From Parasponia andersonii (taxonomy: Eukaryota; Streptophyta; Magnoliopsida; Rosales; Cannabaceae), in assembly GCA_002914805.1 (NCBI GenBank), contig JXTB01000641.1, forward strand, positions 76,548 to 140,547: a stretch of 64,000 nucleotides of DNA. Direction: 5' to 3'. Made by a program: the position numbers and the translations under genes. Shown here in pieces: positions 22,366 through 35,534 of this stretch (positions are counted from its first letter, which is position 1; each line of letters opens with the position of its first letter). Under the pieces are notes generated by a model. It saw nothing but the letters and a program-made list of their open reading frames with translations. It did no database searches and was not told the origin of the DNA.

Positions 22366-23894
22366 TTCTCCCCTCCTTTAAATTTGGTCAAACTCTGCTT
22401 CAATCTGACAAAAGCTTCTTCACTCCCGTGATCCCATACAAACTTGACGTCCTTCCTGGTTAACTTCGTCATAGGCAAAGCAATCCTCGAGAAATCTTGC
22501 ACAAAACGACGGTAGTAGCCTGCCAATCCAAGGAAACTACGTACCTCTGTTACATTTCTCGGTCTTTCCCACTCCAGAACAGCTTCAATCTTAGCGGGAT
22601 CGACTGAAATACCTCTGTGAGAAATCACATAACCCAAGAACTTTACTTCTGACATCCAAAAGTCACACTTCGATTTTTTGGCGTACAACTGATGATCTCT
22701 CAAGGCCTTGAGTACTATCCCCAGATGTTCAGCATGCTCTTCTTGAGTCTTAGAATACACAAGGATATCGTCAATGAATACGACCATAAACTGATCCAAA
22801 AACGGCCTGAAAATCCGATTCATGAGATCCATGAAGGCTGCGGCTGCATTTGTTAAACCAAATGGCATCACCAGAAATTCAAAGTGACCATATCGGGTTC
22901 TGAATGCTGTCTTCGGTATATCATCCTCCCTTATCTTCAACTGATGATAACCGGATCTCAAATCGATCTTAGAGAAGAATCTTGAACCACCAAGTTGATC
23001 GAACAACTCATCTATCCTTGGCAAAAGATACTTGTTCTTCACCGTCAACTGGTTCAACTTCCGATAATCCACACAAAGTCTCAACGAACCATCAGCTTTC
23101 TTCGCAAACAAAACAGGAGCACCCCAAAGAGAAGTGCTACTACAAATAAATCCCTTGGAAAGCAAATCGTCCAACTGTTCTCTTAATTCTTCCATCTCAG
23201 CAGGTACCATGCGATAGGCTGGAATAGAAACTGGCTGAGCTCCAGGAACTAGTTCAATACAGAACTCGACCTCCCTATCAGGTGGTAACCCCGGAAGGTC
23301 TTCAGGAAACACCTCCGAATACTCACACACCAACAGAATCCATAGGCCTTGATCGTCAGTCCTCACCTTACCATCCATAGCAAACAAGTTCCCATAACAC
23401 TCAAGTTTCTTTCTTCCACCCATGCACGCTTTCAGAACAGGACTAGGCTTCAACAGACTCATCCCAGCCTGATAGACAATAGGATATCCATCACTAGGAA
23501 AAAGAGTCACCCGCTTCTTATGATAGTCCACAACGGCTCGATACTTCGACAACCAATCCATACCAAGTATCACATCATACTGTCCCATCGGCAACACAAT
23601 CAAATCAGCAAGAAACTTCCTATCGCCAATCACAACCCGACAAGACTTACACACACTAGACACATCGGCCATTCCTCCCAAAGATGTACCCAACGACAAT
23701 ACATAATCCAAATCAGAAAATTTCAACCCCAACAGTTGAGCAAACAATAAGGATATGAATGAATGAGATGCACCAGTATCAAACAAAACATGTGTCCAAG
23801 AGTGTGAGAGAAGGATCATACCATCAACAACACCTCGACCGGTGCGATCCTGAGTGTCGTCTACCCCAGTAAAAGCATAGGCTTGGCCAGTCAC
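22326..23894 (-). pseudogene. Truncated pol: protease and reverse transcriptase of the Tekay element
   Basis: An open frame of 522 residues. Protease has DTGAS at residues 39-43. Reverse transcriptase spans about residues 230-440, with VDYRKLNQ (275-282) and the active-site FIDD (373-376). RNase H begins at about 476 and is cut after residue 503. The last 19 residues are read from the polypurine tract and the LTR, so a deletion of the rest of pol joined RNase H almost directly to the 3' end. The frame itself has no stop. The lack of integrase makes the protein incomplete. Confidence 0.9.
22366..22380 (-). other. Polypurine tract of the Tekay element
   Basis: On the minus strand taaaggaggggagaa lies directly before the 3' LTR start at 22365. 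Confidence 0.75.
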
Positions 23895-25049
23895 CTTTTC
23901 CTTCCCTTTGTTGCCTCTTCCCTGGCCAGGACGGCTGCTGCTGGATCCTGGACCACTACTGCCATATCCACGCCCACCCTGACTCCCTGAAGCCTCAGGA
24001 GTCTGAAAGTTCTGAGTGAAACCCTAAGGGCGGTACTGATGCTGATAGGGCTTAGGGGAAGTAAAAGCCTACGAAGCACCCTGTGACTGTTGCGGCCTTG
24101 CCTGAGTGTTCTGATAAGAAGCAGAACCTGACTGGCTCCTCTCCGGTCCTCCCTGAGAGAGAGGAGATTTTTGCAGACGGTTGGGACATGCTTTCTTCCG
24201 ATGACCCTGCTGGCCACAAACAAAACATCCTCCATACGGACTACCTCTGCCACCCCCAGAAGAACCACTACTGTTTGAGCTGTCACTGCTCGCAGTACCC
24301 TGTGCTGACCACTGCCCCTGGTTCCTTCTGGTAGCTTTCCTGTCATTTTCTCTCCATTGGTTCCTCCTGGAATCCAAACTTTCTTCGATGGCCTCTGTCC
24401 ACTAGGCAGCTACTGTAATCTCAGGAAGAGTGTGGAAAGTCTGAGTGCCGATTCTGTTGAAAATGTTCTGATTCAGACGACTCCAGAAGTTAGCAACTCG
24501 GTACTTCTCACTCGTAACTGGTCCAAGAGCAATACTCGCCAACTCAATGAACTCTATCAGGTATTCATTCACCATTCTGTTACCTAGGGTCAGAGTCTCA
24601 AATCGGTTCACAACTTCATCCTGTTGGTCCTCATTGGCATACTAGGCCTTGAAAATCGTTTCAAAATCTTCCCAAGTCAAGCCCACTACATCTTGCATCC
24701 GTTCCACTATTTCCCACCAATGAATGGCGCTCCCTGTCAAACGGGTAACAGCAAACACGACCCAAAACTCAACCAGAGTACCAAGGGCTCAAAAATGCCT
24801 CTCCATCTCACACAACCAAGTAATTGCCGTGAGGGCTTCTGGTCTACCATCAAAGTGCCCTAGCTGAAGACGCATAAATCGTTGAAGGTGATCAGCCTGA
24901 TCCAACTGACGTTCCCTCAGAGCTGGAGGCTGATAGTCTGGATTGCTCATCTGGACAAATGCCTACTGCATTGCCTCAATCAGATGAGTGAAATCCGGAC
25001 GAGGAGGTTCGGCATCCAGCTGGTGCCTCGGAACTCTTCTAGGAGGCAT
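23891..25049 (-). pseudogene. Gag of the Tekay element, broken
   Basis: The frame starts MPPRRVPRHQ at 25049 on the minus strand, 115 bp past the primer-binding site, and carries an early TAG after EAMQ. Further stops and frame changes follow. A CCHC zinc knuckle, CFVCGQQGHRKKAC, is readable at about 24185-24230. A Ser/Gln-rich linker leads to the protease frame. The lesions mean no full Gag could be made. Confidence 0.75.
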
Positions 25050-25163
25050 CCTTAAAGTCTGAAACAATATGCCAAACTGTTAGTGCGATAATGATGAATG
25101 CTTGTCATAAAAATCAACTTCAATCTAGTTTAATGGTGATACGTCCGAGCTGTTGAACTCAAA

Positions 25164-25175
25164 GCTCTGATACCA
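25164..25175 (-). other. Primer-binding site (initiator tRNA-Met type)
   Basis: On the minus strand TGGTATCAGAGC follows the 5' LTR by 8 bases; it is the usual complement of the 3' end of plant initiator tRNA-Met. Confidence 0.88.
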
Positions 25176-25183
25176 AAAATTTC

Positions 25184-26948
25184 TGTCACGACCCAAAACC
25201 CGGGCTAGTGGCAGAAGGGGAATTTCACAAAGGTGGGAAATTCCTTAATTTATTTGAAAAGTGTCAAAAGTTCTAGTTTTTATAAAAACAGTCCATTTAA
25301 ATAAAATATTCGGAATTCCATCCCGTGAACCACTCCCACAGTTCGTATACACCACCAAACATAAATTGAACAATTACTTAAAAATATGAAATAAATTTCA
25401 AAACCCATCATCATCATCATCATTCACAACAGACGTCAAATATCAGAATGGCATACATAAGTTTGCAGACAAAATAGAAAGCAGTAATCTTGGTTCAATG
25501 CTAACACAAAATTCCAAATAGTCCAAAGACTATGACAACAAACTCCTAGCATTACCAAGAGGCGAACTGCAATCCCGATGACCTCTTACTCCTCTTGATC
25601 ACCAAAATCGTACTAGACACCACCTGAGGAGGAAGGTAAGGGGGGTGAGCATACAATGCCCAGTAGGAAAATAGTTACCTCGGGGAAAAAAAATTCAGTG
25701 ATGGGAATCTCCTGTATGGTTAGTTCAAATCCAAAACATACACCCACGTATATATATAATCCAAACCGGGAGCCAATATATATATAACAGTGTAATAAAA
25801 ACCATCACTCCATATGCACATGACACAAATCAACTCATACCCACGAGCTCACATCCTCTCATCTGTGGAAACCCAGGATGATGGCACTAAGTGTACCTAA
25901 NNNNNNNNNNNNNNNNNNNNNNNNNNNNNNNNNNNNNNNNNNNNNNNNNNNNNNNNNNNNNNNNNNNNNNNNNNNNNNNNNNNNNNNNNNNNNNNNNNNN
26001 NNNNNNNNNNNNNNNNNNNNNNNNNNNNNNNNNNNNNNNNNNNNNNNNNNNNNNNNNNNNNNNNNNNNNNNNNNNNNNNNNNNNNNNNNNNNNNNNNNNN
26101 NNNNNNNNNNNNNNNNNNNNNNNNNNNNNNNNNNNNNNNNNNNNNNNNNNNNNNNNNNNNNNNNNNNNNNNNNNNNNNNNNNNNNNNNNNNNNNNNNNNN
26201 NNNNNNNNNNNNNNNNNNNNNNNNNNNNNNNNNNNNNNNNNNNNNNNNNNNNNNNNNNNNNNNNNNNNNNNNNNNNNNNNNNNNNNNNNNNNNNNNNNNN
26301 NNNNNNNNNNNNNNNNNNNNNNNNNNNNNNNNNNNNNNNNNNNNNNNNNNNNNNNNNNNNNNNNNNNNNNNNNNNNNNNNNNNNNNNNNNNNNNNNNNNN
26401 NNNNNNNNNNNNNNNNNNNNNNNNNNNNNNNNNNNNNNNNNNNNNNNNNNNNNNNNNNNNNNNNNNNNNNNNNNNNNNNNNNNNNNNNNNNNNNNNNNNN
26501 NNNNNNNNNNNNNNNNNNNNNNNNNNNNNNNNNGGCAATTTTTGATCCGGACAGTATGAGGTTGAGATATATATACCTTGATGATCCTTGCGACGATACG
26601 AATCCAACGGGACCGGTTTGAGGCCGAATGGTGGCCGGAATCGTCGCCGGTGGCCGGATTTCCGAAATGGGTCTAATCGGCTTTAATGGCTTTTTCCAGC
26701 GTACCGGTGGCCGGCAGCGAGCGGCGACAGGCGGCGGAGCTTCATGGCGACGAGGCGAGGTGATGCTGGTCGGCGACAGGCGGCGGCTATGCAGAGGTTT
26801 GGCCAAGAGAGAGAGAGAGAGAGACAGAGTGTGTTCGGGGGGGGGGACAGGAGGGAGGAGAGAGAGAAGATATATGTATATATATAAATTTTTTTTTTTA
26901 AAATCTGGTCAAAGACCATTTTACCCTTTAAAAAAATGGATTTTTACA
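25184..26948 (-). repeat. 5' LTR of the Tekay element, with assembly gap
   Basis: It starts TGTCACGACC (25184) and ends TTTTTACA (26948) on the plus strand, matching 19429-22365. A run of 633 N covers its middle. It is followed by the target-site duplication ACTCT. Confidence 0.88.
25901..26533. other. Assembly gap (633 N)
   Basis: Unknown bases within the LTR. The same interval in the other LTR, corrected for the false repeat, is about 920 bp, so the N count is likely an underestimate. Frames crossing the gap are meaningless. Confidence 0.95.
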
Positions 26949-27269
26949 ACTCTATTTGTAATATTTGGAACCCGAGGGATAAATTTCGAAAGTAATGGAT
27001 TAAATAACAACTCTTAACAAAAGTGGAGGGACCATAAGGTCTTTTGCCCAAATTTAAATCATATTGGTCAGGGTTTTAGCAAAATTCACCTACTTCAAAA
27101 TCTCAATCTCTATCAAACCAAAAACGTGGAATTCAAAGTCCAAATAATGTTTCCAAAATTACAATTCAACCCTTAGAGTGTGTGTACTCCAATATTTAAA
27201 GATATCTCACTAAAAATGAGGTCATAGCCCAATGACTTTGTGATTTTTAAAATCAAGTTCTTATTAAAA

Positions 27270-28620
27270 TTAAAATGGTTCTTTACAGACCAAGTCCTTT
27301 ATCATAGTAAGCATAGTAAGCATACCCTTATACATGTACCGAGGAATAATCCGTAAACGTCGCTAAATATTAGGTACGTACACTATGATGACGATATAGC
27401 TTTTGCTATTAAGGAAGAAGCCGACTCAAAAAAGGTAAGCCAAGGGTTCGAGCAATTCTTTATTGAAGCCTAAAAATAAATGAATTGCTGGTTATAGAAT
27501 ATTATTCTCGTCAGACTTAAACCTATACTAACCAATTGAACACATACCTCAAACATGGTAACCTGAAAGGGGAAGGGTAAAGAGAGGTGAGAAAATGCCC
27601 ATTGTAGGAATCCAATTACCTTTTTTTGAACATGTCTTGTAGTTCCAAAATATCTTTATGGCCAGTTATTTTGAACACAATTCACTAATTATGTCTATAA
27701 TTTTAAATCCATAATTATCCATATATATATATGAAAAGATAAACTAAAATATTATAGTAGCATATATCATAAATCAACGAGATATTATGAGTGTTCACCC
27801 TCTCATCAGGACTATATGCGTATCACAATAGGATCCTAATATTAGTTTACAGTCTTTATACCAAAGGTTGAGTTGTAGCCACCTACTACAAGTCTGCAGA
27901 CGTTGCAAACCACCTACGTACTAAGTAAATCGTATTCATAGACGTCTTGTGTAATCTTATAGTATATGTGATATAGTAATATATAAAATAAACATGTACT
28001 GTTCAATTATTCTAAAACAGCTTTTGTTTTTTGTTTAAAACTGTTTTTTTGCTCTAAAATATTTGAAAGGAAAACAACTACAAGCTAAAAGCAAAAATCT
28101 TATCTCAGAGCAATTCACAATATCTGAATATTACTTATATCCACTAAAAAAAACGTATTTAAATGAATATGATTCACAAATTCTAAAACTTTCGAAAAAG
28201 AGTCTATCTTCATTTAAAACCAATTAATTAACCCCTATCTCAGCGGGATAGCAAGTTAAGCGAACGGTTGCTTGAGGAGCTACTTATTGCTCAATTAAAT
28301 GCCTGATCTCTCATCAATTTAGCTTGAATTCGACCTATCATCACATCCTGATCATCAAAACAAGGCTCCCGATGTTGATATAGCTTCTGGAATAAAAATG
28401 ACCTTAGCACACTTTTCGAGAAGTAACCCGAGCTTGTTCAAGAACATGGTTCATCAATATAAACTCCTTCGGGCAATTAAGGGTTTTTTTCTTTTGCTTG
28501 AACTTCGGGCATTAATTTATATGCCCAATCGTACCTCTCCATAAGTTGAGTCCAACAATACCGCACTTGACACTAGGAGGTGGCCAGATTTAAAAACTTC
28601 ACATCAAAAAAAAAAAAAAA
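27270..28620 (-). repeat. Diverged LTR-like remnant related to the Tekay LTRs
   Basis: The order of landmarks follows the minus-oriented Tekay LTR: an aaggggaagggtaaagagaggtgag block (about 27566), caccctctcatc (about 27796) and acccctatctcagcgggatag (about 28230). Identity is low and the ends are not clear. No gene is seen here. Confidence 0.35.
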
Positions 28621-31370
28621 AAACCGTCGCGGCCAAACCCTCGTTCAATCATTCTGGTGATCGGTGGGAGTTAGAGGTCTAGCAAGTTACGTGAAAAGAC
28701 ACTAACAATTTAGTACTAGCGAATTTTGTGAATATAATTAGAGTAGCGAATTTTGTGAATATAATTAGAGTGGAATACACGTATGAAAGTCAAGTTTTAT
28801 CGTGTATACTTAATTAAAAAAAATATACATTCTAAATTTATATTCATGTATATAATTATTGTTTAATCTATTGAGTATTTAATTAATTAATTTTAATATT
28901 AAACTTTTGACTTATTAATTTAATAAGTAATATTAATTTTTTTTTCAAATATATGATTATAGAATAGTTAATATATATTTACGTGTTTAAGTTTGATTAT
29001 ATATATAAAATAGCATATATGACTACTATCATTATTAATATAGTATGGGCTTAGTTAATTATGTTTGTTATTGGACTCTAAATTATTTAGTTCAATAATT
29101 ATTTATCTTGGCCTAATAAGTACTAGGAGAATCCAAATTGAAGTTATTAATATTTCTTGTTTGTATGTGGACTCTAAGTTCTTTAACCCAATAATCATTG
29201 ATCTTGATACAATAAGAAATTAGAAACTATAAATTAAGTATTACATGTATTATATGTATATATATACATATATATATATATAATTTGATAAAGTAACTTA
29301 AAAAAAAAAAAGGAAAGAAGGAAAGGAAAAGAATAATAGACAACCTTGACTAAGTTAGTAATAAATTATAAAAGGACTATTTTTATTATTTGTATACTAT
29401 TACTTTGTTAATGGTGGAGTTGGCAAAACATGTTATGAGTTTACATCCTACTAGTTATTAATGCAAAAGAAATTAATTAATAACATTAGAAAAAAAATAA
29501 AATTTGGAAAGTGTAAAGATAATATGGTTTAATACATTAACTATTTGAAAGGTAAATTCATTATATTAATTAAATGGATACTAAATACAAAAATAATATT
29601 GTCTATATATTATATATCTACATATTGTTATTAAACTTTGTACTAATTTTATAAATGGTAGAACATAGTGAAAATTAATTAATTTCATGATCAAAAGAAA
29701 ACAAATAAAAAAAAAAGAAGAAAGTTAAGTAAGTGATGTAATTAATATTAACTTTAAAAAAGAATTTAACTATATTTTATATTCACAATAAGCCTATAAA
29801 TAAGACACACTCTTATAACCACAATCAGGTTTTCTCCTATATTTCTCTTTACCTCTCTTTCTCTCATAATTATGGTAGACTATAAAGATGCCAATAAATT
29901 TTCTCTTAGTTTATTTCAAGATTCAAGAAAAAGGTAATTTTTAAAACTCTTAGTCTTTCAATATTAGTATATTTTGCTACACCTAAGTTTAAATTCAATC
30001 TATAATATTTCGAGTTAAAAATTTTATTAAAGTTTGAAATTTTTACGAGAAGTCTTTTTATATGTTTATTTAATTTCTAAAAAGTTTTATATTTATATCT
30101 AACTCCTATGATTTTATAAAAATATTTTTAAACATATTGATTGTCACCTAAGAAAAGTTAAAAAATAAATTTTATCGATTTTGTTCTATGATTTTAGAAG
30201 GTAAATATTTTTAATTCGAGTTGAAATTTTAAAAACATATTCATATATTTGTTGGCTTATATTCTAGAAAGTTTTACTATGTCATGAAATTGTTATTAAT
30301 TGTTTTTATATATCGCTTTTGTAACCAATAAATCTGACACTTTTGTTGATCCAAGATAATATTGTTAAAACCTTATCCTATTGATTTTATTTAGGCTTAA
30401 AAATTTTACTAAAAACTAATGTGTATATATATATATTATAAGAGACTTGAAATATTATTATAATATTTTCAAATATTTATAATTAATTATAATTTTCAAA
30501 ATAGTATATGGTTTTGTAAGTTAAGTACTATCATGAATTTTAAAATATAATTTTAAGAATTATATGTACTATGTAATAGTATAATTTTGAATTTCAAATT
30601 TTTTTCTATGTGTAACAATGTGTTAGAGATATTCTCTTAAATATCAAGATTTTTGGATATATATTTCAAGTGGCATGTATTAATATATGTAATAAATATT
30701 ATTACATGAATATTAATCAAAAAAAGATAAAAAGAGGTGCATAGTTACAATAAGGTCGAGTGTGTAGTATTTCACTACAAGCACAAATAAAATTTTGTAA
30801 AGACTTAATGTAAGTAAATCTCACCCTATGTGTTTATATAAAACGTTATGTATTATTTGTAATGTTATTGTGATTATACTAATATATTATTATATGTTTT
30901 ATAATAATAGCTATATTAAGTATGTATAAGTATATCATGAACATATATATACATAATTGCAAGTTAAGTTCTATATATCCAAAACTATGTTTTAAAAAAA
31001 ATATTTTCCTTAAGTGTATATTAAGTTTTTAAAGGGAGTGTGGGCAACTGGCTAATTGACCTATAATCATTATATTAATAACGAAAGTTTAAACTACGAT
31101 GTTAGTCATTGTAGTACGATAGTTATATGAGATCCGAATAGCTATAATAAGGTTACATATGCTTGTCATGACATTAAGTTTATGGCCCATCACTTCTGAT
31201 AGATTTGGCATTACATTATGTTAAGCTCAAATATGAAAAGTTTATGAAATAAAAATATTTATTTATAAGATATTTCAAAACAAAAAAAGAAAGGGATACA
31301 TAATTATAGTTTTAAAAGTATATTATCCATGTAACATAATATTCATTGCATACATGAGATTTGCTTACTG
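28621..31370. other. AT-rich spacer, no gene seen
   Basis: Very AT-rich DNA with homopolymer and (AT)n tracts, for example near 29250-29285. A TATA-like ctataaataaga near 29795, followed by a CT-rich stretch, could be a promoter or LTR relic upstream of the copia remnant. No coding frame is convincing. Confidence 0.5.
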
Positions 31371-31375
31371 AATAG

Positions 31376-32930
31376 TGGGAGAAAGCAATGGAGGAAGAAA
31401 TGTAGTCTCTTCAAAAGAATGAAACTTAAGAGCTAACTCGACTACCGAAGCACAAGAAGGCAATTGGGTGTAAATGGGTATATACAAAGAAAGAAGGATT
31501 TCCTAATAAAAATAATGTTCGCTTCAAGGCAAGATTGGTAGCAAAAGGCTATATTCAGTTGGAGGGAATTTATTACAATGAGGCATTTTTTCCAATTGTT
31601 AAACATTCCTCCTTAGAATTTTATTAGCCTTAGTAGCACAGTTAGATCTTGAACTAGTTCAATTGGATGTGAAAACCGTGTTTTTACACGGTGATTTAGA
31701 ATAGAAAATCTATATGTCTCAGCCAGAAGGATTCAAGATTGCTGGAAAAAAAAATTGGGTTTGCAAACTGAAAAGATCGCTTTATAATTTAAAACAATCA
31801 CCAAGGCAGTGATACAAGAGATTTGATCAGTTTATGATAGGTCAGGACTACATAAGAAGCAAGTTTGATAGTTACGTGTATTTTCGTAGGCTCCAAGGTG
31901 AGTCTTTCATTTATCTACTCTTGTATGTTGATGATATGTTGATAGTTTCGAAAAATCAAAAAGAAATTAAGACGTTGAAGGCTCAGTTCAATCAAGAGTT
32001 TGAGATGAAGGATCTTGATGAAGTGAAGAAGATTCTCGGTATAGAGATTAGCAGAGATAGAGGGAGAAGCAAGGTTAGTTTGACTAAGAAACAATATCTG
32101 AAGAAAATATTACAGTATTTTGGTATAACTGAACAATCAAAACCTGTTAGTACACTGGTTGCTCCTCATTTCAAGCTTAGTACATCTTTTTCTCTAAGTA
32201 CAGATATAGACACATGTCAAAAGTTTCGTATTCAAATGCGGTTGGTAGCTTGATGTATGTGATGGAGTGTATGAGACTCGACATTTCACATGTAGTTGGA
32301 GTTGTGAGTAGGTATATGCATAATCTGAGGAAAGATCGTTAGCAAGCTGTGAAATGGATCCTACGGTACTTATTAAAGACTGTTAATGTTAGTTTGGTTT
32401 TTGAGCGGGATGATAGACTTGATTAGTGTGTGGTTGGTTACGTTGATTCTGATTACACTGACGATTTGGATAAACATCGTTCAATTACTGGATATATATT
32501 CATATTTGCAGTAGTACCAATTAGTTGGAAGTCTACTTTGTAGTCTATAATTGTTTTATCTACTACAGAGGCAGAGTACATGATAGTTATAGAGGCTGTG
32601 AAGTAAGCTATTTGGATACAAGGATTACTGGAAGTGCTGGGAGTTATTCAGAATTATGTATGTATTTATTCATATAGTCAGACTACTATTCACTTAGCAA
32701 AGAATCTAGTACACTATGTACGTACGAAGTCTATTGATGTTCGACATCACTTTATATGAGAAATTATTGTTGAAGTAAAGATATTGCTTCAGAAGATTAG
32801 GACTGCTGAAAATCCTATAGATATGATAAGCAAGTTGGTGACATCAATCAAGTTCAATCATTGTTTGGACTTGATCAAGATTCTACAAATTTTTTGGCAC
32901 TTTTTGGCGCATAAAGTGGCATTGCTGTAA
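31376..32930 (+). pseudogene. Ty1/copia reverse transcriptase - RNase H remnant
   Basis: The sequence encodes, with several stops and a frameshift near 32220, a copia polymerase. Readable parts are KARLVAKGY (about 31525), YVDDMLIVS (about 31926-31952), the connection region GIEISRDR (about 32040), and RNase H with DSDYTDD and ATTEAEYM-like motifs (about 32445-32585). A readable open piece spans 31834-32253. Gag, protease and integrase are not seen. The copy is long dead. A sequence starting tgttagaattt at about 32967 might be the start of its 3' LTR. Confidence 0.85.
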
Positions 32931-33997
32931 TAGATAGAGACCTGCTAACTCACCAAGATAGTGATTGTTAGAATTTGGCTTGTTTGCTTTTATAATTGTT
33001 TTGCACTTTGTTCCACATTACTTGTGTATGAATATTTTGGGTCTATAGTTGGCTATAAATAAAACTTTCTGTAATTGGTTTTTATCATCCTATAATTAGT
33101 TCCCTATTGGTGAAGACCTTTATTTCTAAGGATCTCTATAATTTTGTTTTTACTCCTTTTTCTCATTTATTTCAGGGTTTTTGCATTATGGCTCAAATTT
33201 TATATTTTTTCTTATTTAAAGTTAGTGAAATGGTCAAGAACGTCCTAAAGACGTAGGTAATTTGTTGAATCTCACTAAATTTTGTGTTCTCCTTTATTTT
33301 TATATTTAGTATTTTCTACGCATTTTTCTGATATCATTAATTTCATTAACTAGTTAGTAGTTTATATTTAATATTGTCTTAGTATTAAATATAAGCATAT
33401 GGAGTAACTGTGCTTCTGCTGCACAACAATTGGCTCCAAATCAGCCGTAACTATCAATGGATATTTAGTCCCATTTTGCTCAATTGGAATACAAAAGTAC
33501 CAACTAAGGCCACCATCACTTTTGACTTCAACTAAATAATTCCCATTAGGACCAATATTCTATCCACAAATAACCTGATGGAATGAATCAATGGACTAAA
33601 TCCTAAAGAAACTATCTTATAAAATTCATTTAGAAAGCTAAGATATGTAATATCACTATTGACCATATACCTTCCAATAGATAATCAATATATTTCTTAA
33701 GTTTATTCCGAGAATGACCAAAAAGAATAGTAATTGCAACCTTGCCCATACCTGAAAAGAAATAAAGAGCATATATAAATTAACTTTAAATTTTGTCCCA
33801 GTAGACCATATAGATTAGATTTGAACCAACGTTATTACACTTATGAACTACATAAAAGGAAACATATATATATATATATATATATAAGGATTACAAATAG
33901 GAAATGATATAGAAATTGTGAAAAATAATTTTTTTTCAAAAATTAACCAAAACCATTGAAAAATAAAAACCAATAAAAAAATACACAATATACAAGA
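32931..33997. other. Spacer with a possible unknown gene remnant on the minus strand
   Basis: Mostly AT-rich. On the minus strand, about 33560 down to 33368, a stop-free stretch of about 65 codons contains NYLVEVKSDGGLSWYFCIPI. It is preceded by a TAG and an apparent frameshift. I do not recognise the family. An (AT)n tract occurs at about 33863-33885. Confidence 0.3.
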
Positions 33998-34872
33998 GAA
34001 ATTTTATTAAATATGCCCCAAGTGAGGGCTATGTACAAGCATATGTCTCACTTAATAATTGTTCAAAAAATATAGCTACACCCCCTTGAAATGACTTAGT
34101 TATCCCTAAAATGTTCCACTTACTTGCTTCAGACCTAGAAATTTTACTCGAACTCTTTCTTCTTCTTCTTCCCTTTCTCTTCTTCTAGGCTTCCTCAATC
34201 TTCAATCTTCAACCCTCACTTTTCTCTTCTTCTCAAAAAACAAAGTAAATCGGTTTTTATAGAAACTCATATAAAAGTATTGGAAATCAAAAGGAAAGAG
34301 AAAAAGACGTATCTACAAGGTGCAAAAAACGTCTCCATAAGGCGTACTATAAACTCAAAGAATAAAGAGGAAATCTTCAAATGGATAAGCGATTTTAACT
34401 AATAAATGTTATGGCTATTGTTTAAAATAGTTAGGTATAAATTTTTATGTATTTTGAGACTGATTTGCATCAAAAAATTGAATATAGGTCATTTTTCGAG
34501 AAATTACTCCAACTTTAAGTAAAACCTGCAATGATCATCAAAATTTTTAATTGATTTCAATTATTTTTTGCAAAAAAAATTTAAAATAGAAAACTTTGAT
34601 GTAATTTGGATAAGTGTTCAATATGTATCAAATTTTGATATTTTTTGATCATATTTCCATGGTAATTAGACAATTAAAATTTCCATTTTTTGTTAAATAC
34701 TTCGATAGGCATCGAGTTGGTATCAAATATTTTGTTTGATATTATTCAACACAAGTTCGATAGAGATTAGTCTTTTTGGAAATTTTTTTCTTCCTTCATA
34801 GTTTGATTTATTTATCTCTTAAATCAATCTTTTTATATACTGTAGATTTCTCACGTATCAACATCATAATTA

Positions 34873-35534
34873 TGTACGATCGAGATTAGAGATATATTGA
34901 GGAGAAAGATCGTTATCTTTTTAATAGAAAAAAATACAAGAGCCTAGTTATTTCAAAGAATGTTTGTTACGCAAGTCTTGTGGACCATTTATATTAGATT
35001 GCTAAAGTTGAGAAATGTCGTTTTGATTTAGAACTCAAAGTTCTTTACAAGATGGATAGTGTTGTACTTCATCGACAATCCTTACTAATGATTCCGATAT
35101 CAAATTTTGATTTGATGAGTATTCCATCTCTAATCATGAATACTCTAATTCGCACCGTGCACCTGTGTGTAACTATGATAGAAAGGACTTGTCTAAATAT
35201 TTTGACCGAAAGATACAGTCAAATGGAATTATGTGTGCCTGAAATAGTGAAGGAGGAAAATAAATATCATCACACTAAAGCTTAGTTATATGATCTGAGT
35301 CCATATCATTTGGTTGAACCCGATAATAATCAAGTTCTACAGGGATTAAATCCCCAATGTGATCCAGAAATTTGTGCCCTAGCAAATAAGTATAGTGACA
35401 TACATGAGCAGTTAAATGATTGGTGGGAAGATGACATACGTCTAAGAAAGGCGATGACTTTTTATGGTGACAAGATGAACTTGAACTTTGATGAAGATCA
35501 TTTGATGTCAATTAAGGTATGTTTGGTAGGTTAG
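34873..35534 (+). pseudogene. N-terminal mudrA-like transposase fragment
   Basis: In the frame of MYDRD the sequence reads SLVISKNVCYASLVDHLY, then a stop, then KCRFDLELKVLYKM. This resembles the N-terminal domain of plant MuDR transposases. The related piece at 35310-35534 reads NDWWEDDIRLRKAMTFYGDK and is cut by the Harbinger-like element at 35518. Internal stops at 34888 and near 35010 and the loss of the catalytic core make it non-functional. Confidence 0.45.

Larger units (their letters stand above)
19424..26953 (-). mobile_element. Tekay/Del-like Ty3/gypsy retrotransposon, internally deleted
   Basis: The element lies on the minus strand between target-site duplications ACTCT (19424-19428 and 26949-26953). 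On the plus strand the LTRs start TGTCACGACCC and end TTTTTACA. The internal part (22366-25183) is only 2.8 kb. It holds a primer-binding site, a broken gag, protease, reverse transcriptase and the very start of RNase H. The rest of RNase H, integrase and any chromodomain are missing. Mobility would need proteins from another copy. Confidence 0.92.
18421..27049. mobile_element. Small inverted-repeat element (MULE-like) split by a Tekay retrotransposon
   Basis: The left end gggcaaaagacattatag (18421) is the inverted match of the right end (27049), which reads gggcaaaagaccttatgg on the minus strand. Similarity continues for about 90 bp on each side. The LTR element at 19429-26948 sits inside. 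Without it and one target-site copy the element is about 1.1 kb, with no transposase. Flanks are AT-rich and give only a poor 8-bp duplication (6 of 8). The ends resemble Mutator-like elements but the family is uncertain. Confidence 0.6.

Noticed and set aside
25164..25175. tRNA-Met-like sequence
   Set aside because: Only the 12-base complement of the tRNA 3' end is present, directly next to an LTR, so it is a primer-binding site and not a tRNA gene.
25859..26806. Long open frames on both strands
   Set aside because: They consist mostly of unknown bases in the 633-N gap.
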